This document shows positions 8,464 to 16,516 of a DNA stretch of 64,000 bases, in pieces. Position 1 is the first letter of the stretch. Each line of letters opens with the position of its first letter. The position numbers and the translations under genes were made by a program. The notes beneath the pieces are model-generated. The model was given only the letters and a program-made list of their open reading frames with translations. It searched no databases and had not been told where the DNA came from. The DNA comes from Oxalobacteraceae bacterium (GTDB taxonomy: Bacteria; Pseudomonadota; Gammaproteobacteria; Burkholderiales; Burkholderiaceae_D), in the NCBI GenBank assembly GCA_021299035.1, contig JAJTGD010000005.1, positions 48,437-112,436 on the forward strand, given 5' to 3'.

Positions 8464-8609
8464 TTGTCCTGCATGATTCGAACGTGCGAAACGCGGCTTA
8501 GAAGCTATGATTTCTTTTTGAAAACCTTTGCTATTCAATGCCTGACAGTAGCCAGGAATCTGCCGTACCTCGTGTGGTGTGATCTGCGGAACCAAGCGGC
8601 GTTGAGCGG
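8464..8609. repeat. att-like repeat C: diverged tRNA-Arg 3' copy plus shared tail
   Basis: Bases 8464-8504 align with the T-arm and anticodon-arm part of tRNA-Arg but with several substitutions, so this copy is older or was acquired from another tRNA allele. The tail to 8609 on the minus strand reads [20 protein letters not shown], then SKGFQK, with most codons conserved relative to repeat A. Here the frame lacks the stop in the tRNA part and runs on to 8383. It separates cassette 2 from cassette 3. Confidence 0.7.
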
Positions 8610-8613
8610 TCAG

Positions 8614-8652
8614 TTGACACCCGCAGAAGCGGTATATATCATGAGATATACC
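8614..8652 (+). promoter_or_regulatory. vapBC promoter overlapped by inverted-repeat operator
   Basis: TTGACA (8614-8619), 17 bp, TATCAT (8637-8642) is a near-consensus sigma-70 promoter. The inverted repeat GGTATAT-8-ATATACC (8631-8652) covers the -10 region. VapB-type antitoxins usually repress their own operon from such palindromes, so this is the likely autoregulatory operator. Confidence 0.6.
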
Positions 8653-8672
8653 ATCCATTTCGGGGAGGCGCC

Positions 8673-8924
8673 ATGTACCAAACTGCCAAGATTTTCACCA
8701 CCGGCCGCAGCCAAGCGGTTCGCCTGCCACTGGAGTTTCGATTTGACGTCACCGAAGTCTACATCCGCCACGACCCCGTCACGGGAGATGTAGTGCTATC
8801 CCGCAAGCCAACCGATTGGCAAGGTTTAATCGACGTTGTGAAACTCAACGCCGAGGAAGATTTGCTCATTGAGCGCCGCCAAACGAACACTCGTCGCGAC
8901 CCCTTTGAGAACGACCAAAAATGA
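8673..8924 (+). CDS. vapB: VapB-family antitoxin
   Basis: 83 residues. The N-terminal swapped-hairpin domain of the AbrB/SpoVT type is clear ([18 protein letters not shown]). The acidic/basic C-terminal tail ([18 protein letters not shown]) would wrap the toxin. The gene overlaps vapC by four bases (ATGA), giving coupled translation. It lies in cassette 3 directly downstream of a promoter whose -10 is covered by a palindrome. It should bind that DNA and neutralise VapC. Confidence 0.85.
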   Translation: MYQTAKIFTTGRSQAVRLPLEFRFDVTEVYIRHDPVTGDVVLSRKPTDWQGLIDVVKLNAEEDLLIERRQTNTRRDPFENDQK

Positions 8925-9325
8925 GCAAGCACTACCTGCTCGATACCAACATCATCAGCCACATCATGCAGGGCCGCAATAATGATTTACTGAATCGGTT
9001 AACAAATGTCGCCGTTGGTCAGGTCGCAATGTCCAGCGTGACCTTGGCTGAGCTGGAATACGGATTACACCGCAGAGGCCAACCCCCTCGCCTAAGAAAT
9101 GCGCTCACCCAAGTTCTATTGCGAATTGATGTACTGCCTTGGGATGAACAAGCCGCCGTCTGTTATGGTGAGCTATGCAACAACCTAGAATCTAAAGGGA
9201 TCAACTTGAGTGATTTCGACATGATGATTGCAGCCCATGCAGCGTCAGTTAAATCAACGCTAGTCAGTCGTGACAAAGCTTTTTCTCAAATACCCACCGA
9301 CTGTTTGAGTCTAGAGATTTGGTAG
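8921..9325 (+). CDS. vapC: VapC PIN-domain ribonuclease toxin
   Basis: 134 residues of PIN domain. The magnesium-binding acidic residues are in place: Asp8 in YLLDTN, Glu44 in LAELEYG, Asp98/Asp100 in [12 protein letters not shown] and Asp118 in SRDKAF. VapC toxins are site-specific RNases, often cutting tRNA-fMet or the rRNA sarcin-ricin loop. Length and motifs suggest an active enzyme. The stop is 21 bp before the 3' end of the intact tRNA-Arg gene, so this is the cassette abutting the tRNA. Confidence 0.9.
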   Translation: MSKHYLLDTNIISHIMQGRNNDLLNRLTNVAVGQVAMSSVTLAELEYGLHRRGQPPRLRNALTQVLLRIDVLPWDEQAAVCYGELCNNLESKGINLSDFDMMIAAHAASVKSTLVSRDKAFSQIPTDCLSLEIW

Positions 9326-9345
9326 CGAAAGTAAAACCAAAGGAT

Positions 9346-9422
9346 TGGCCTGCCCAGCACGATTCGAACGTGCGACCTACGGCTTAGAAGGCCGTTGCTC
9401 TATCCAGCTGAGCTATGGGCAG
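9346..9422 (-). tRNA. tRNA-Arg (anticodon TCT)
   Basis: 77 nt with acceptor stem CTGCCCA/TGGGCAG, discriminator G and encoded CCA. The anticodon stem is ACGGC/GCCGT with loop CTTCTAA, giving anticodon TCT. The T-loop TTCGAAT is intact. It is the functional member of the family of partial copies at 5444, 6282 and 8464. Confidence 0.97.
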
Positions 9423-9436
9423 AAGCGGGATTGGAT

Positions 9437-9470
9437 ATGAAAAAGCGGGTTGTCGATGACAACCCGCTTA
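9437..9470 (-). terminator. Hairpin with T tail between tRNA-Pro and tRNA-Arg
   Basis: Perfect 12-bp stem AAGCGGGTTGTC / GACAACCCGCTT (9443-9454 and 9458-9469) with a 3-base loop. On the minus strand it is followed by a short T run, as in an intrinsic terminator or processing hairpin. It lies downstream of tRNA-Pro and before tRNA-Arg. Confidence 0.6.
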
Positions 9471-9477
9471 GTATGAC

Positions 9478-9554
9478 TGGTCGGAGTACAAGGATTCGAA
9501 CCTTGGACCCCCTGCTCCCAAAGCAGGTGCGCTACCGGGCTGCGCCACACTCCG
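9478..9554 (-). tRNA. tRNA-Pro (anticodon TGG)
   Basis: 77 nt with acceptor CGGAGTG pairing with TACTCCG (one G-T pair), discriminator A and encoded CCA. The anticodon stem is CTGCT/AGCAG with loop TTTGGGA, so the anticodon is TGG. T-arm CAAGGTTCGAATCCTTG is intact. Confidence 0.97.
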
Positions 9555-9611
9555 AATCTCATAATTATAGCCGATACCCCTTCAACATGGCACGGCGTAT
9601 TGCCAGTTCGA

Positions 9612-10949
9612 TCATGCGGCAACAGATTCAACCAGTCGCTGAGCCAAAGAGCGGGCCAGCTCGGCGTCGCGCGCCTCGACCATTACCCGCAGCAGTGGCT
9701 CGGTGCCGGACGGGCGGATCAGTACCCGGCCCTCGCTGCCCAGTCTAGATTCGGCAGCTTGCCTCGCCGCCAGAAGCGCCGGGCTGGATTGCCAATCGAA
9801 GCCGCGCTGTATCCGGACGTTGAGCAAAGTCTGCGGCCAGAGCTGCATGTCTGCGATGACCTGCTCAAGACGGCTATCCGCGCGCCTGAGCGCTGACAGT
9901 ACCTGCAGCGCCGAGATGATGCCGTCGCCGGTGGTGTGCTTATCAAGGAACAGCAGGTGGCCAGATCCCTCGCCACCCACGTGCCAGCCACGCTCGAGCA
10001 ATGTCTCCAGTACATAGCGATCACCCACCTTGGCGCGCGCGAATCCAATGCCCATATCGTTCAATGCCGACTCGACCGCCATATTGGTCATCAATGTGCC
10101 AACGGCACCATCGATACCGCCGTTTTGGTGGCGGTCGCGCACCATCAGATAAAGCAGCTCATCACCGTTGTAGACGCGGCCACTGGCATCCACCATCAGT
10201 AGTCGATCAGCATCTCCATCCAGCGCGATGCCTAGGTCTGCGCTGTGCTCACCTACTGCGCGGGCCAGTGCCTCGGGTTCGGTTGCGCCAACGCCATCGT
10301 TGATGTTCAGGCCGTTGGGTTGATTACCAATCGCCACTACCTCGGCGCCCAGCTCATGAAATACATCCGGTGCAATGTGATACGCCGCACCATGGGCGCA
10401 ATCGACCACCAGCTTCAGGCCGCGCAGATCAAGCTCATTCGGGAAAGTGCTTTTGCAGAATTCGATGTAACGCCCGCGCGCATCATCCAAGCGCCGCGCC
10501 TTGCCGAGCTTCTCTGAACTGACGCAAGCAAGCGGTGACTCCAGGGCAGCTTCGATAGCAAGCTCAACCGTGTCGGGTAACTTGTTGCCCGATGCAGAGA
10601 AAAATTTGATGCCATTGTCGTGATAAGGATTGTGTGATGCAGAGATCACCACGCCGGCCGACAAACGCAGCGCACGCGTGAGATACGCAACCGCGGGTGT
10701 TGGCATCGGGCCCGCAAGCATCACATCAACACCCGCTGCTGAGAACCCCGCCTCCAGCGCTGCCTCGAGCATGTAGCCAGACAGACGCGTATCTTTACCG
10801 ATTAAAACAGTCGGCCGAGTGCTACCGCTTGCATCATGCGCCAACACCTTGCCGGCGGCATAGCCCAGCCGCATCACAAAATCCGGGGTAATCGGCGGCT
10901 GACCTACGTGTCCGCGTATGCCGTCGGTACCAAAGTATTTTCTGCTCAT
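9612..10949 (-). CDS. glmM: Phosphoglucosamine mutase
   Basis: 445 residues from the ATG at 10949, with AGGA upstream. GlmM converts glucosamine-6-phosphate to glucosamine-1-phosphate on the route to UDP-GlcNAc for peptidoglycan and LPS. The family signature is complete: start [12 protein letters not shown], phospho-Ser105 in ISASHNPY, the magnesium loop DGDADR (Asp244, 246, 248), substrate loop GGEGSGH and phosphate loop [14 protein letters not shown]. It follows folP by eight bases, the usual betaproteobacterial ftsH-folP-glmM order. Confidence 0.97.
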   Translation of the reverse strand: MSRKYFGTDGIRGHVGQPPITPDFVMRLGYAAGKVLAHDASGSTRPTVLIGKDTRLSGYMLEAALEAGFSAAGVDVMLAGPMPTPAVAYLTRALRLSAGVVISASHNPYHDNGIKFFSASGNKLPDTVELAIEAALESPLACVSSEKLGKARRLDDARGRYIEFCKSTFPNELDLRGLKLVVDCAHGAAYHIAPDVFHELGAEVVAIGNQPNGLNINDGVGATEPEALARAVGEHSADLGIALDGDADRLLMVDASGRVYNGDELLYLMVRDRHQNGGIDGAVGTLMTNMAVESALNDMGIGFARAKVGDRYVLETLLERGWHVGGEGSGHLLFLDKHTTGDGIISALQVLSALRRADSRLEQVIADMQLWPQTLLNVRIQRGFDWQSSPALLAARQAAESRLGSEGRVLIRPSGTEPLLRVMVEARDAELARSLAQRLVESVAA

Positions 10950-10957
10950 AGTTCCTG

Positions 10958-11830
10958 CTACCAATGATGAATCAATGCGCCTGTCCGTGCGGCCTGCCAT
11001 ACCTTGAGCGCATCAACGCTCTCAGCCACATCGTGTACGCGAATGATACGCGCGCCTCGCTCAGCAGCCACCACCGCCGCCGCCCGACTTCCCGCAAGAC
11101 GCTGCTCAACCGATCTGCCAGTGACCACGCCAATGGTGCTCTTGCGCGAGAGACCCGCCAGTAAAGGCAACGCCAGCGAGCGCTGCAAGACGGACTGATG
11201 CGAAAGCAGTGTCAGGTTGTGTTCGACGGTTTTACCGAAACCGTAACCAGGATCGATACAGATCCGCTCCCTGCCAATACCGATCGTCATTGCTGCATCG
11301 ATCCGATCCAGAAGATAGTCTCGTACTTCTGCCAGCACATCATCGTAATGCGGCGACAGCTGCATGCTCTGCGGGTCGCCCTGCATGTGCATGATACAGA
11401 GCGCGCATTGACTATCGCTGACTGCCGCCAAGCTATCGGGATCACGAAAGCCACTAATGTCATTGATCATGTCTGCACCCGCCGCCAACACTTCACGCAT
11501 CACGGCAGCGTGACGGGTATCTACCGATAATGGCTTACCGCAATCGCGTAGCGCGTCGAGCACCGGCAGCACACGGCGCAACTCTTCTTCGGTCGTGATC
11601 GCTGGCGCACCGGGACGCGTTGATTCTCCGCCGATGTCAATGATGTCGGCACCATCCGTAATCATTTGTTTTGCATGGGCGATAGCGCGATCATGTGCAT
11701 CGAATAGCCCACCATCCGAAAAGGAATCGGGGGTGACATTCAGCACCCCCATAATCAGCGGACGATCATCTTGACCCAGGCTCAGATGAAAGCGCCCGCA
11801 TTGCAATTCAGTGGAGGAGGTTTGGATCAT
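10958..11830 (-). CDS. folP: Dihydropteroate synthase
   Basis: 290 residues. It joins 4-aminobenzoate to the pterin diphosphate in folate synthesis and is the sulfonamide target. Signatures: [15 protein letters not shown] (~27-41), [40 protein letters not shown] and the C-terminal RVHDV. ATG at 11830. It sits between ftsH and glmM and probably shares their transcript, although a strong hairpin lies just upstream. Confidence 0.97.
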   Translation of the reverse strand: MIQTSSTELQCGRFHLSLGQDDRPLIMGVLNVTPDSFSDGGLFDAHDRAIAHAKQMITDGADIIDIGGESTRPGAPAITTEEELRRVLPVLDALRDCGKPLSVDTRHAAVMREVLAAGADMINDISGFRDPDSLAAVSDSQCALCIMHMQGDPQSMQLSPHYDDVLAEVRDYLLDRIDAAMTIGIGRERICIDPGYGFGKTVEHNLTLLSHQSVLQRSLALPLLAGLSRKSTIGVVTGRSVEQRLAGSRAAAVVAAERGARIIRVHDVAESVDALKVWQAARTGALIHHW

Positions 11831-11852
11831 GCGTGATGGTGCTGCATAAGCA

Positions 11853-11880
11853 AACGGGGTGAGGATCGCTCCCCACCCCG
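11853..11880 (-). terminator. GC-rich hairpin after ftsH
   Basis: CGGGGTGaGG (11855-11864) pairs with CCcCACCCCG (11871-11880). It lies 22 bp past the ftsH stop and 25 bp before the folP start. There is no clean T run, so it may attenuate or stabilise mRNA rather than terminate fully. Confidence 0.4.
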
Positions 11881-11902
11881 CAGGCGTAAAAGGTTACGTG
11901 AC

Positions 11903-13783
11903 TCAGGCAGGTGCAGCGGCCGGTTCAACATCGCCGTCAGACGGACCGTCACTCGGACGGGAGGTCGGCGTTACCTTGGGCGGACGTGGCTCACGACCAG
12001 CCATGATGTCACTGACCTGATCGGAATCGATGGTTTCCCATTCCAGCAGGGCTTTTGCCATCGCCTCGACCTTATCGCGATTGGTTTCCAACAGATGACG
12101 TGACATCTCATACTGGCGATCCAGAATCTTGCGAATCTCTGCGTCGACCTTTTGCTGAGTCGCCTCGGACACAGTCTTGGAAGACATCCGCCCGAAGTAC
12201 GAGTCTTGGTCGGAATCCTCGTAGACCATCGTGCCGAGCTCTTCCGACATCCCGAAGCGGGTCACCATGGCGCGCGCAAGTTTGGTCGCACGATCAAAGT
12301 CATTCGAGGCACCGGTCGACATCTGATTCATGAAGATCTCTTCCGCGATACGGCCACCAAACAAGATCGCGATATCTTCCAGCATCTTGTCTTTGTACAT
12401 GTTCACTCGATCATGCTCGGGCAACTGCCAGGTAAGACCAAGCGCCATGCCGCGCGGCATGATGGTGACTTTGTGTACCGGATCCGCCTTCGGCAACAGC
12501 TTGGCAACCACAGCGTGACCGGACTCGTGGTAAGCCGTATTGCGACGTTCTTCTTCGCGCATGACTGCTGACTTGCGCTCGGGGCCCATCACGATCTTGT
12601 CTTTTGCGTCCTCGAAGTCCTGCATCTCGACCAAACGCTTGTTGCGACGTGCAGCAAACAGCGCGGCTTCGTTGACCAAGTTTGCCAAGTCCGCACCGGA
12701 GAAACCCGGCGATCCGCGCGCCAGCAAATCGGCACGAACGTCTGGGGCAATCGGCACCTTACGCATGTGTACATTGAGGATCTGCTCGCGGCCACGAATG
12801 TCTGGCAGGCCGACGTGTACCTGACGATCAAAACGACCCGGGCGCAGCAGCGCCTTGTCGAGCACGTCCGAACGGTTGGTAGCGGCAATCACGATCACAC
12901 CGGCGTTGGCCTCGAAGCCGTCCATCTCAACCAGCAGCTGGTTCAAGGTCTGCTCGCGCTCATCATTACCACCGCCCATGCCGGCGCCACGATGACGGCC
13001 CACCGCATCAATCTCATCAATGAAGATGATGCACGGCGAGTGCTTCTTGGCATTTTCAAACATGTCACGCACACGTGAAGCACCAACACCCACAAACATT
13101 TCGACAAAGTCAGAACCGGAGATCGTGAAGAACGGCACCTTGGCCTCGCCAGCGATAGCGCGTGCCAGCAAGGTTTTACCGGTTCCCGGTGGGCCCACCA
13201 TCAACACACCGCGTGGAATACGGCCACCAAGCTTTTGAAACTTGGTCGGGTCGCGCAAGAAGTCAACTAACTCACTCACTTCTTCTTTGGCTTCATCGCA
13301 ACCGGCGACATCGGCAAAGGTGACCGCGTTTTGGGTCTCGTCGAGCATGCGCGCCTTTGACTTACCAAACGAGAAGGCACCGCCCTTGCCGCCGCCCTGC
13401 ATCTGGCGCATGAAGAAAATCCACACGCCAATCAGCAGCAGCATGGGGAACCACGAGATAAATACCTGCGAGAGGAAAGATGGCGGCTCTGGTTGCTTGA
13501 CGTCGAACTTGACACCGTTGTTGACCAGATCACCAATCAGGCCACGATCCAAGTTGGTGGTGGTGGCCTTGAGCTTCTTGCCGTCGTTAGTGACCGCAAT
13601 AATGGTGCGGTCCTCGATGGTGGCTTCGCGAATACGCTGCGCCTTCACCTCATCGAGAAAATCGGAGTAAGCGATCGGAGTAGCGCCGCCTGAAATGCCA
13701 CGCTCATCGAACTGCTTGAAGACAGTAAACAGCACCAGGGCAATGACGACCCAGATGGCAGCTTTGGAAAACATATTGTTCAC
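11903..13783 (-). CDS. ftsH: ATP-dependent zinc metalloprotease FtsH
   Basis: 626 residues. A membrane-bound AAA+ protease that degrades misfolded membrane proteins and regulators such as sigma-32 and LpxC. Two membrane helices (~8-23 and ~111-127) flank a periplasmic domain. Walker A GPPGTGKT is at 197-204, Walker B IIFIDEID near 255, and the arginine fingers RPGRFDR follow. The zinc site HESGH is at 419-423. Gene order rlmE-ftsH-folP-glmM is the classic one. The C-terminal tail is rich in Pro/Ala/Asp. Confidence 0.98.
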   Translation of the reverse strand: MNNMFSKAAIWVVIALVLFTVFKQFDERGISGGATPIAYSDFLDEVKAQRIREATIEDRTIIAVTNDGKKLKATTTNLDRGLIGDLVNNGVKFDVKQPEPPSFLSQVFISWFPMLLLIGVWIFFMRQMQGGGKGGAFSFGKSKARMLDETQNAVTFADVAGCDEAKEEVSELVDFLRDPTKFQKLGGRIPRGVLMVGPPGTGKTLLARAIAGEAKVPFFTISGSDFVEMFVGVGASRVRDMFENAKKHSPCIIFIDEIDAVGRHRGAGMGGGNDEREQTLNQLLVEMDGFEANAGVIVIAATNRSDVLDKALLRPGRFDRQVHVGLPDIRGREQILNVHMRKVPIAPDVRADLLARGSPGFSGADLANLVNEAALFAARRNKRLVEMQDFEDAKDKIVMGPERKSAVMREEERRNTAYHESGHAVVAKLLPKADPVHKVTIMPRGMALGLTWQLPEHDRVNMYKDKMLEDIAILFGGRIAEEIFMNQMSTGASNDFDRATKLARAMVTRFGMSEELGTMVYEDSDQDSYFGRMSSKTVSEATQQKVDAEIRKILDRQYEMSRHLLETNRDKVEAMAKALLEWETIDSDQVSDIMAGREPRPPKVTPTSRPSDGPSDGDVEPAAAPA

Positions 13784-13926
13784 GCGGGGAGCTCCTGGAA
13801 AGCGGCCGAAACGGTCGGCTTGACACGAACGGTGATTCTACTCTCAAGATTCAGGCCTTGCCACAGACTAGATGGGGCTAAGCCCCTGATTTTTCAAGGT
13901 GCTTAGGGCTAACACGCTACCTTGCT

Positions 13927-14571
13927 TCAGAGACTGGGCTTTAGCCCGCGGCCCAGCAGGAACAATTCGGACGATTTATCCCGGCTAGCCTTCGGCTTCT
14001 TGGAGCTAACGACTCGGAACACTTGCCGAAATCGCCCAAGAATTTGATTGTAGCCGCTACCGTTGAAGCATTTGACGAGCAGGCACCCTGAAGGTTTCAG
14101 GTGCTCGCAAGCGAATTCGATAGCCAGATCGACAATATCCTCGACCCTGGCCGCATCGGCAGCTGCAATGCCGGACAGGTTCGGCGCCATGTCCGACAGC
14201 ACCAGATCGAGCTTTTGGCCCCCGAGCAACTGTGCCAGTTGGTCGGCGACCGCCTGCTCGCTGAAGTCGCCAAGAATGAAATCCACGTCGGCGATCGGCT
14301 CCATCGGCAATAAATCGAGGCCAATGATCCTGCCGTGAATACCGCCGCCTTCTTTGCCCGCCAGCTTGCGGCGCGCGTACTGAGCCCAACTACCCGGTGT
14401 ACAGCCGAGGTCGACAATCACCTGACCCGGCTTGATCAGCTTCTCGGACTCATCGATCTCTTTCAGCTTATAGGCTGCACGCGCGCGATAGCCCTCCTTC
14501 TGCGCGAGCTTCACATAAGGATCATTGATGTGATCGTGTAACCACTTCTTATTAACGCTTTTCCTGACCAT
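13927..14571 (-). CDS. rlmE: 23S rRNA (uridine-2552-2'-O) methyltransferase
   Basis: 214 residues, the RrmJ/FtsJ family. It methylates the 2'-O of U2552 in the A-loop of 23S rRNA. The catalytic tetrad is visible as Lys35, Asp127 (LSDMAPN), Lys167 (LVKCFNG) and Glu202 (SSELFLLG); the SAM motif is [10 protein letters not shown]. It lies upstream of ftsH on the same strand, with a 143-bp gap that likely holds an ftsH promoter. It is divergent from yhbY. Confidence 0.97.
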   Translation of the reverse strand: MVRKSVNKKWLHDHINDPYVKLAQKEGYRARAAYKLKEIDESEKLIKPGQVIVDLGCTPGSWAQYARRKLAGKEGGGIHGRIIGLDLLPMEPIADVDFILGDFSEQAVADQLAQLLGGQKLDLVLSDMAPNLSGIAAADAARVEDIVDLAIEFACEHLKPSGCLLVKCFNGSGYNQILGRFRQVFRVVSSKKPKASRDKSSELFLLGRGLKPSL

Positions 14572-14671
14572 GCCTCCACACTCGCGATCTGTCTAAAACC
14601 GATACTGTGATTCGTCGGAACGCCGCCTTATCTCCGGACCAGCATAGAATATGCCTATTTGAAGGCGCACC

Positions 14672-15136
14672 ATGCTTAATCTCACCCCTGCCGAACGCAG
14701 CGCATTGCGCTCCCAAGCGCACGACCTGAGCCCAGTCGTCATGATCGGCGATGCCGGACTCACGCCGGCAGTGCTAAAAGAAACTGACACTGCACTGAAA
14801 GCACACGGTCTGATCAAGGTGCGCGTATTCGGTGATGACCGTGAGGCTCGCGTGTCTTACTACGAAACCCTGTGCGAAAAACTCGGCGCAGCGCCGATAC
14901 AGCACATTGGCAAGCTGCTGGTGCTGTATCGACCGAAAGTCGAAAAGCCCAAAGCGGCCAATCCGACGCGCGGCAAAGGCATGCGCGAGGTCACCATCGT
15001 CACGACGCATGTGACCAAACGACCCACGGTCAAGAAAGTCGTGTTGAAAGGTAATGAGCGCCTGACTGCGGGTGGCAATGTACGGAAGGCCAAGACTCGA
15101 CAAAAGAGCCTGAAGAAAAACGCACTAGGACGATAA
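14672..15136 (+). CDS. yhbY: YhbY-type CRM RNA-binding protein
   Basis: 154 residues. Residues 1-97 are the CRM domain: LTPAERSALRSQAHDLSPVV, MIGDAGLT, IKVRVFGDD and IGKLLVLYRP. YhbY binds pre-50S ribosomal particles. A Lys/Arg-rich tail of ~55 residues extends beyond the usual ~97-residue protein, common in betaproteobacteria and probably RNA-binding. The divergent arrangement with rlmE, another 50S factor, supports a role in ribosome assembly. Confidence 0.92.
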   Translation: MLNLTPAERSALRSQAHDLSPVVMIGDAGLTPAVLKETDTALKAHGLIKVRVFGDDREARVSYYETLCEKLGAAPIQHIGKLLVLYRPKVEKPKAANPTRGKGMREVTIVTTHVTKRPTVKKVVLKGNERLTAGGNVRKAKTRQKSLKKNALGR

Positions 15137-15152
15137 ATCAAACTGTTAGAAC

Positions 15153-15180
15153 TGGATCCCGGCCTACGCCGGGATGACGA
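15153..15180. repeat. REP-like palindrome (left copy)
   Basis: ATCCCGGC-CTA-CGCCGGGAT with flanking GG/GA is a typical extragenic palindromic repeat. It lies just past the yhbY stop and is inverted relative to the copy at 15383-15410. Confidence 0.6.
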
Positions 15181-15335
15181 TTTCATGGATGATTCTAGGC
15201 GGACCATGTCATCGATCATTCCAGGCAAACGATGTCATTAATCAGTCCAGGCAGACAATGTCATCAATCAGTCCAGGCAGACGACGTCATCAATCAGTCT
15301 GGGCACACGATGCCATGGATCATTTCAGTTAATCA
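15180..15335. repeat. 26-bp tandem repeat, about six units
   Basis: Units start at 15180, 15206, 15232, 15258, 15284 and 15310, each resembling ATGTCATCAATCAGTCCAGG plus CAGACG. The middle units differ at only a few bases; the outer ones are more diverged. No frame is maintained because 26 is not a multiple of three, so it is non-coding. It lies between two inverted REP-like palindromes. Confidence 0.85.
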
Positions 15336-15382
15336 GTCATCAAGTTCCTGATTGACAGATTCAGTACCAACATCCTTTGATG

Positions 15383-15410
15383 CGTCATCCCGGCGGAGGC
15401 CGGGATCCAG
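15383..15410. repeat. REP-like palindrome (right copy)
   Basis: GTCATCCCGGC-GGAG-GCCGGGATCC, the common proteobacterial extragenic palindrome, in opposite orientation to the copy at 15153. It lies 18 bp past the DUF4149 stop and could also act as a 3'-end hairpin. Confidence 0.65.
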
Positions 15411-15427
15411 CGAGCCCAATCAAGCAC

Positions 15428-15886
15428 TCAGCGAATTTTCAATACCAAAGCAACGCCGATTAAACTCTGCACCAAGTAGATCACGCTCGCTACACCATGT
15501 AGCAAACCAAAGCGCGAGCGAGCAACCTCGTCCATCACACCACCATTCATGGCAGCGGTCTCTCGCAACGCTGCCATGAATGGCTGCAAACCAAAATACC
15601 CCACCGTCAGACACATCAGCATCAGCACCACCGAAATAATGCAAAAGCGACGATGCTCGATACGGCGGTCCCAAAACAGCAGCGCCAGCAGCGACAAACC
15701 GCACGCTACCGATACCCACGCCTCGACCCGAAACAGACTACCCGCAATGCTGCCTGCCAAGGCGCGATCCGGCAGCGTCGCAAACAAGGTTGGCGCAACC
15801 AGATAACCCGCCGTCCACAGGCTACCAACCCACAGCGTGACTATTAGTGTGCGTAGATTCGCGCTCTGCGCCGCGGATAAGCGCAT
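15428..15886 (-). CDS. DUF4149 membrane protein
   Basis: 152 residues with four hydrophobic helices (near 12-32, 55-72, 80-100 and 125-148). The pattern, an N-terminal GSLWTAGYLVAPTLFATLPD and a later FRVEAWVSVA, matches DUF4149, a family without known function found beside greA in betaproteobacteria. Its ATG shares a base with the greA stop (TGATG), so translation is coupled to greA. Confidence 0.8.
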   Translation of the reverse strand: MRLSAAQSANLRTLIVTLWVGSLWTAGYLVAPTLFATLPDRALAGSIAGSLFRVEAWVSVACGLSLLALLFWDRRIEHRRFCIISVVLMLMCLTVGYFGLQPFMAALRETAAMNGGVMDEVARSRFGLLHGVASVIYLVQSLIGVALVLKIR

Positions 15887-16362
15887 CAGATGTACTGCAC
15901 CTCAAGAATTTCATATTCGCGAGTACCGCCGGGTGTGTGCACCTCGACGGTGTCGCCAGCGTACTTACCGATCAAGGCACGGGCAATCGGCGAGCTGATC
16001 GAGACTTTCTTAAGTTTGATATCCGCCTCGTCATCACCCACAATCTTGTAAGTCACTTTGTCGCCCGATTCCAGATCTTCCAGCGTGACGGTGGCAGCGA
16101 ATACGACACGACCATCACCATCGATCAGCGCGGGGTCAATGATTTGTGCCGCTGACAGCTTACCCTCCAACTCAGCGATACGTCCCTCGACGAAACTCTG
16201 TCTTTCTTTGGCAGCGTCGTACTCGGCATTTTCAGACAAGTCACCCTGCGCACGCGCCTCGGAAATCGCGTTAATGACCGCTGGTCGCTCTTTGGTTTTC
16301 AGACGATGCAGCTCGTCTTTCAACATCTCCGCGCCTTCCTTTGTCAGGGGGATGGTATTCAT
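15886..16362 (-). CDS. greA: Transcription elongation factor GreA
   Basis: 158 residues. GreA rescues backtracked RNA polymerase by stimulating transcript cleavage. The coiled-coil N-terminus carries the tip motif ISEARAQGDLSENAEYDAAK with the acidic residues that reach the active site. The C-terminal FKBP-like part ends EYEILEVQYI. It lies downstream of carAB in the common betaproteobacterial order and is coupled to DUF4149. Confidence 0.97.
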   Translation of the reverse strand: MNTIPLTKEGAEMLKDELHRLKTKERPAVINAISEARAQGDLSENAEYDAAKERQSFVEGRIAELEGKLSAAQIIDPALIDGDGRVVFAATVTLEDLESGDKVTYKIVGDDEADIKLKKVSISSPIARALIGKYAGDTVEVHTPGGTREYEILEVQYI

Positions 16363-16400
16363 AGTGTTTTATCGAAAATTAAAAATTTTTCTCGCAAATG

Positions 16401-16436
16401 AAAAAACAACAGAGGCTGCGGATCGCGCAGCCTCTG
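16401..16436 (-). terminator. Intrinsic terminator after carB
   Basis: 11-bp stem CAGAGGCTGCG / CGCAGCCTCTG (16410-16420, 16426-16436) followed on the minus strand by a T run. It lies 80 bp past the carB stop and 39 bp before greA, so greA needs its own promoter or read-through. Confidence 0.85.
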
Positions 16437-16516
16437 CTGGTATTTCGGCAATTATATGACTACTTTACGACGGTAGCTGTTTCTGTGGCTACTGTTCTTG
16501 CGAGTACTGTCGCTTA

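Noticed and set aside
8458..8793. 111-residue plus-strand frame across scar C and vapB start
   Set aside because: The plus-strand frame is broken at the other two scars; the minus strand is the conserved one.
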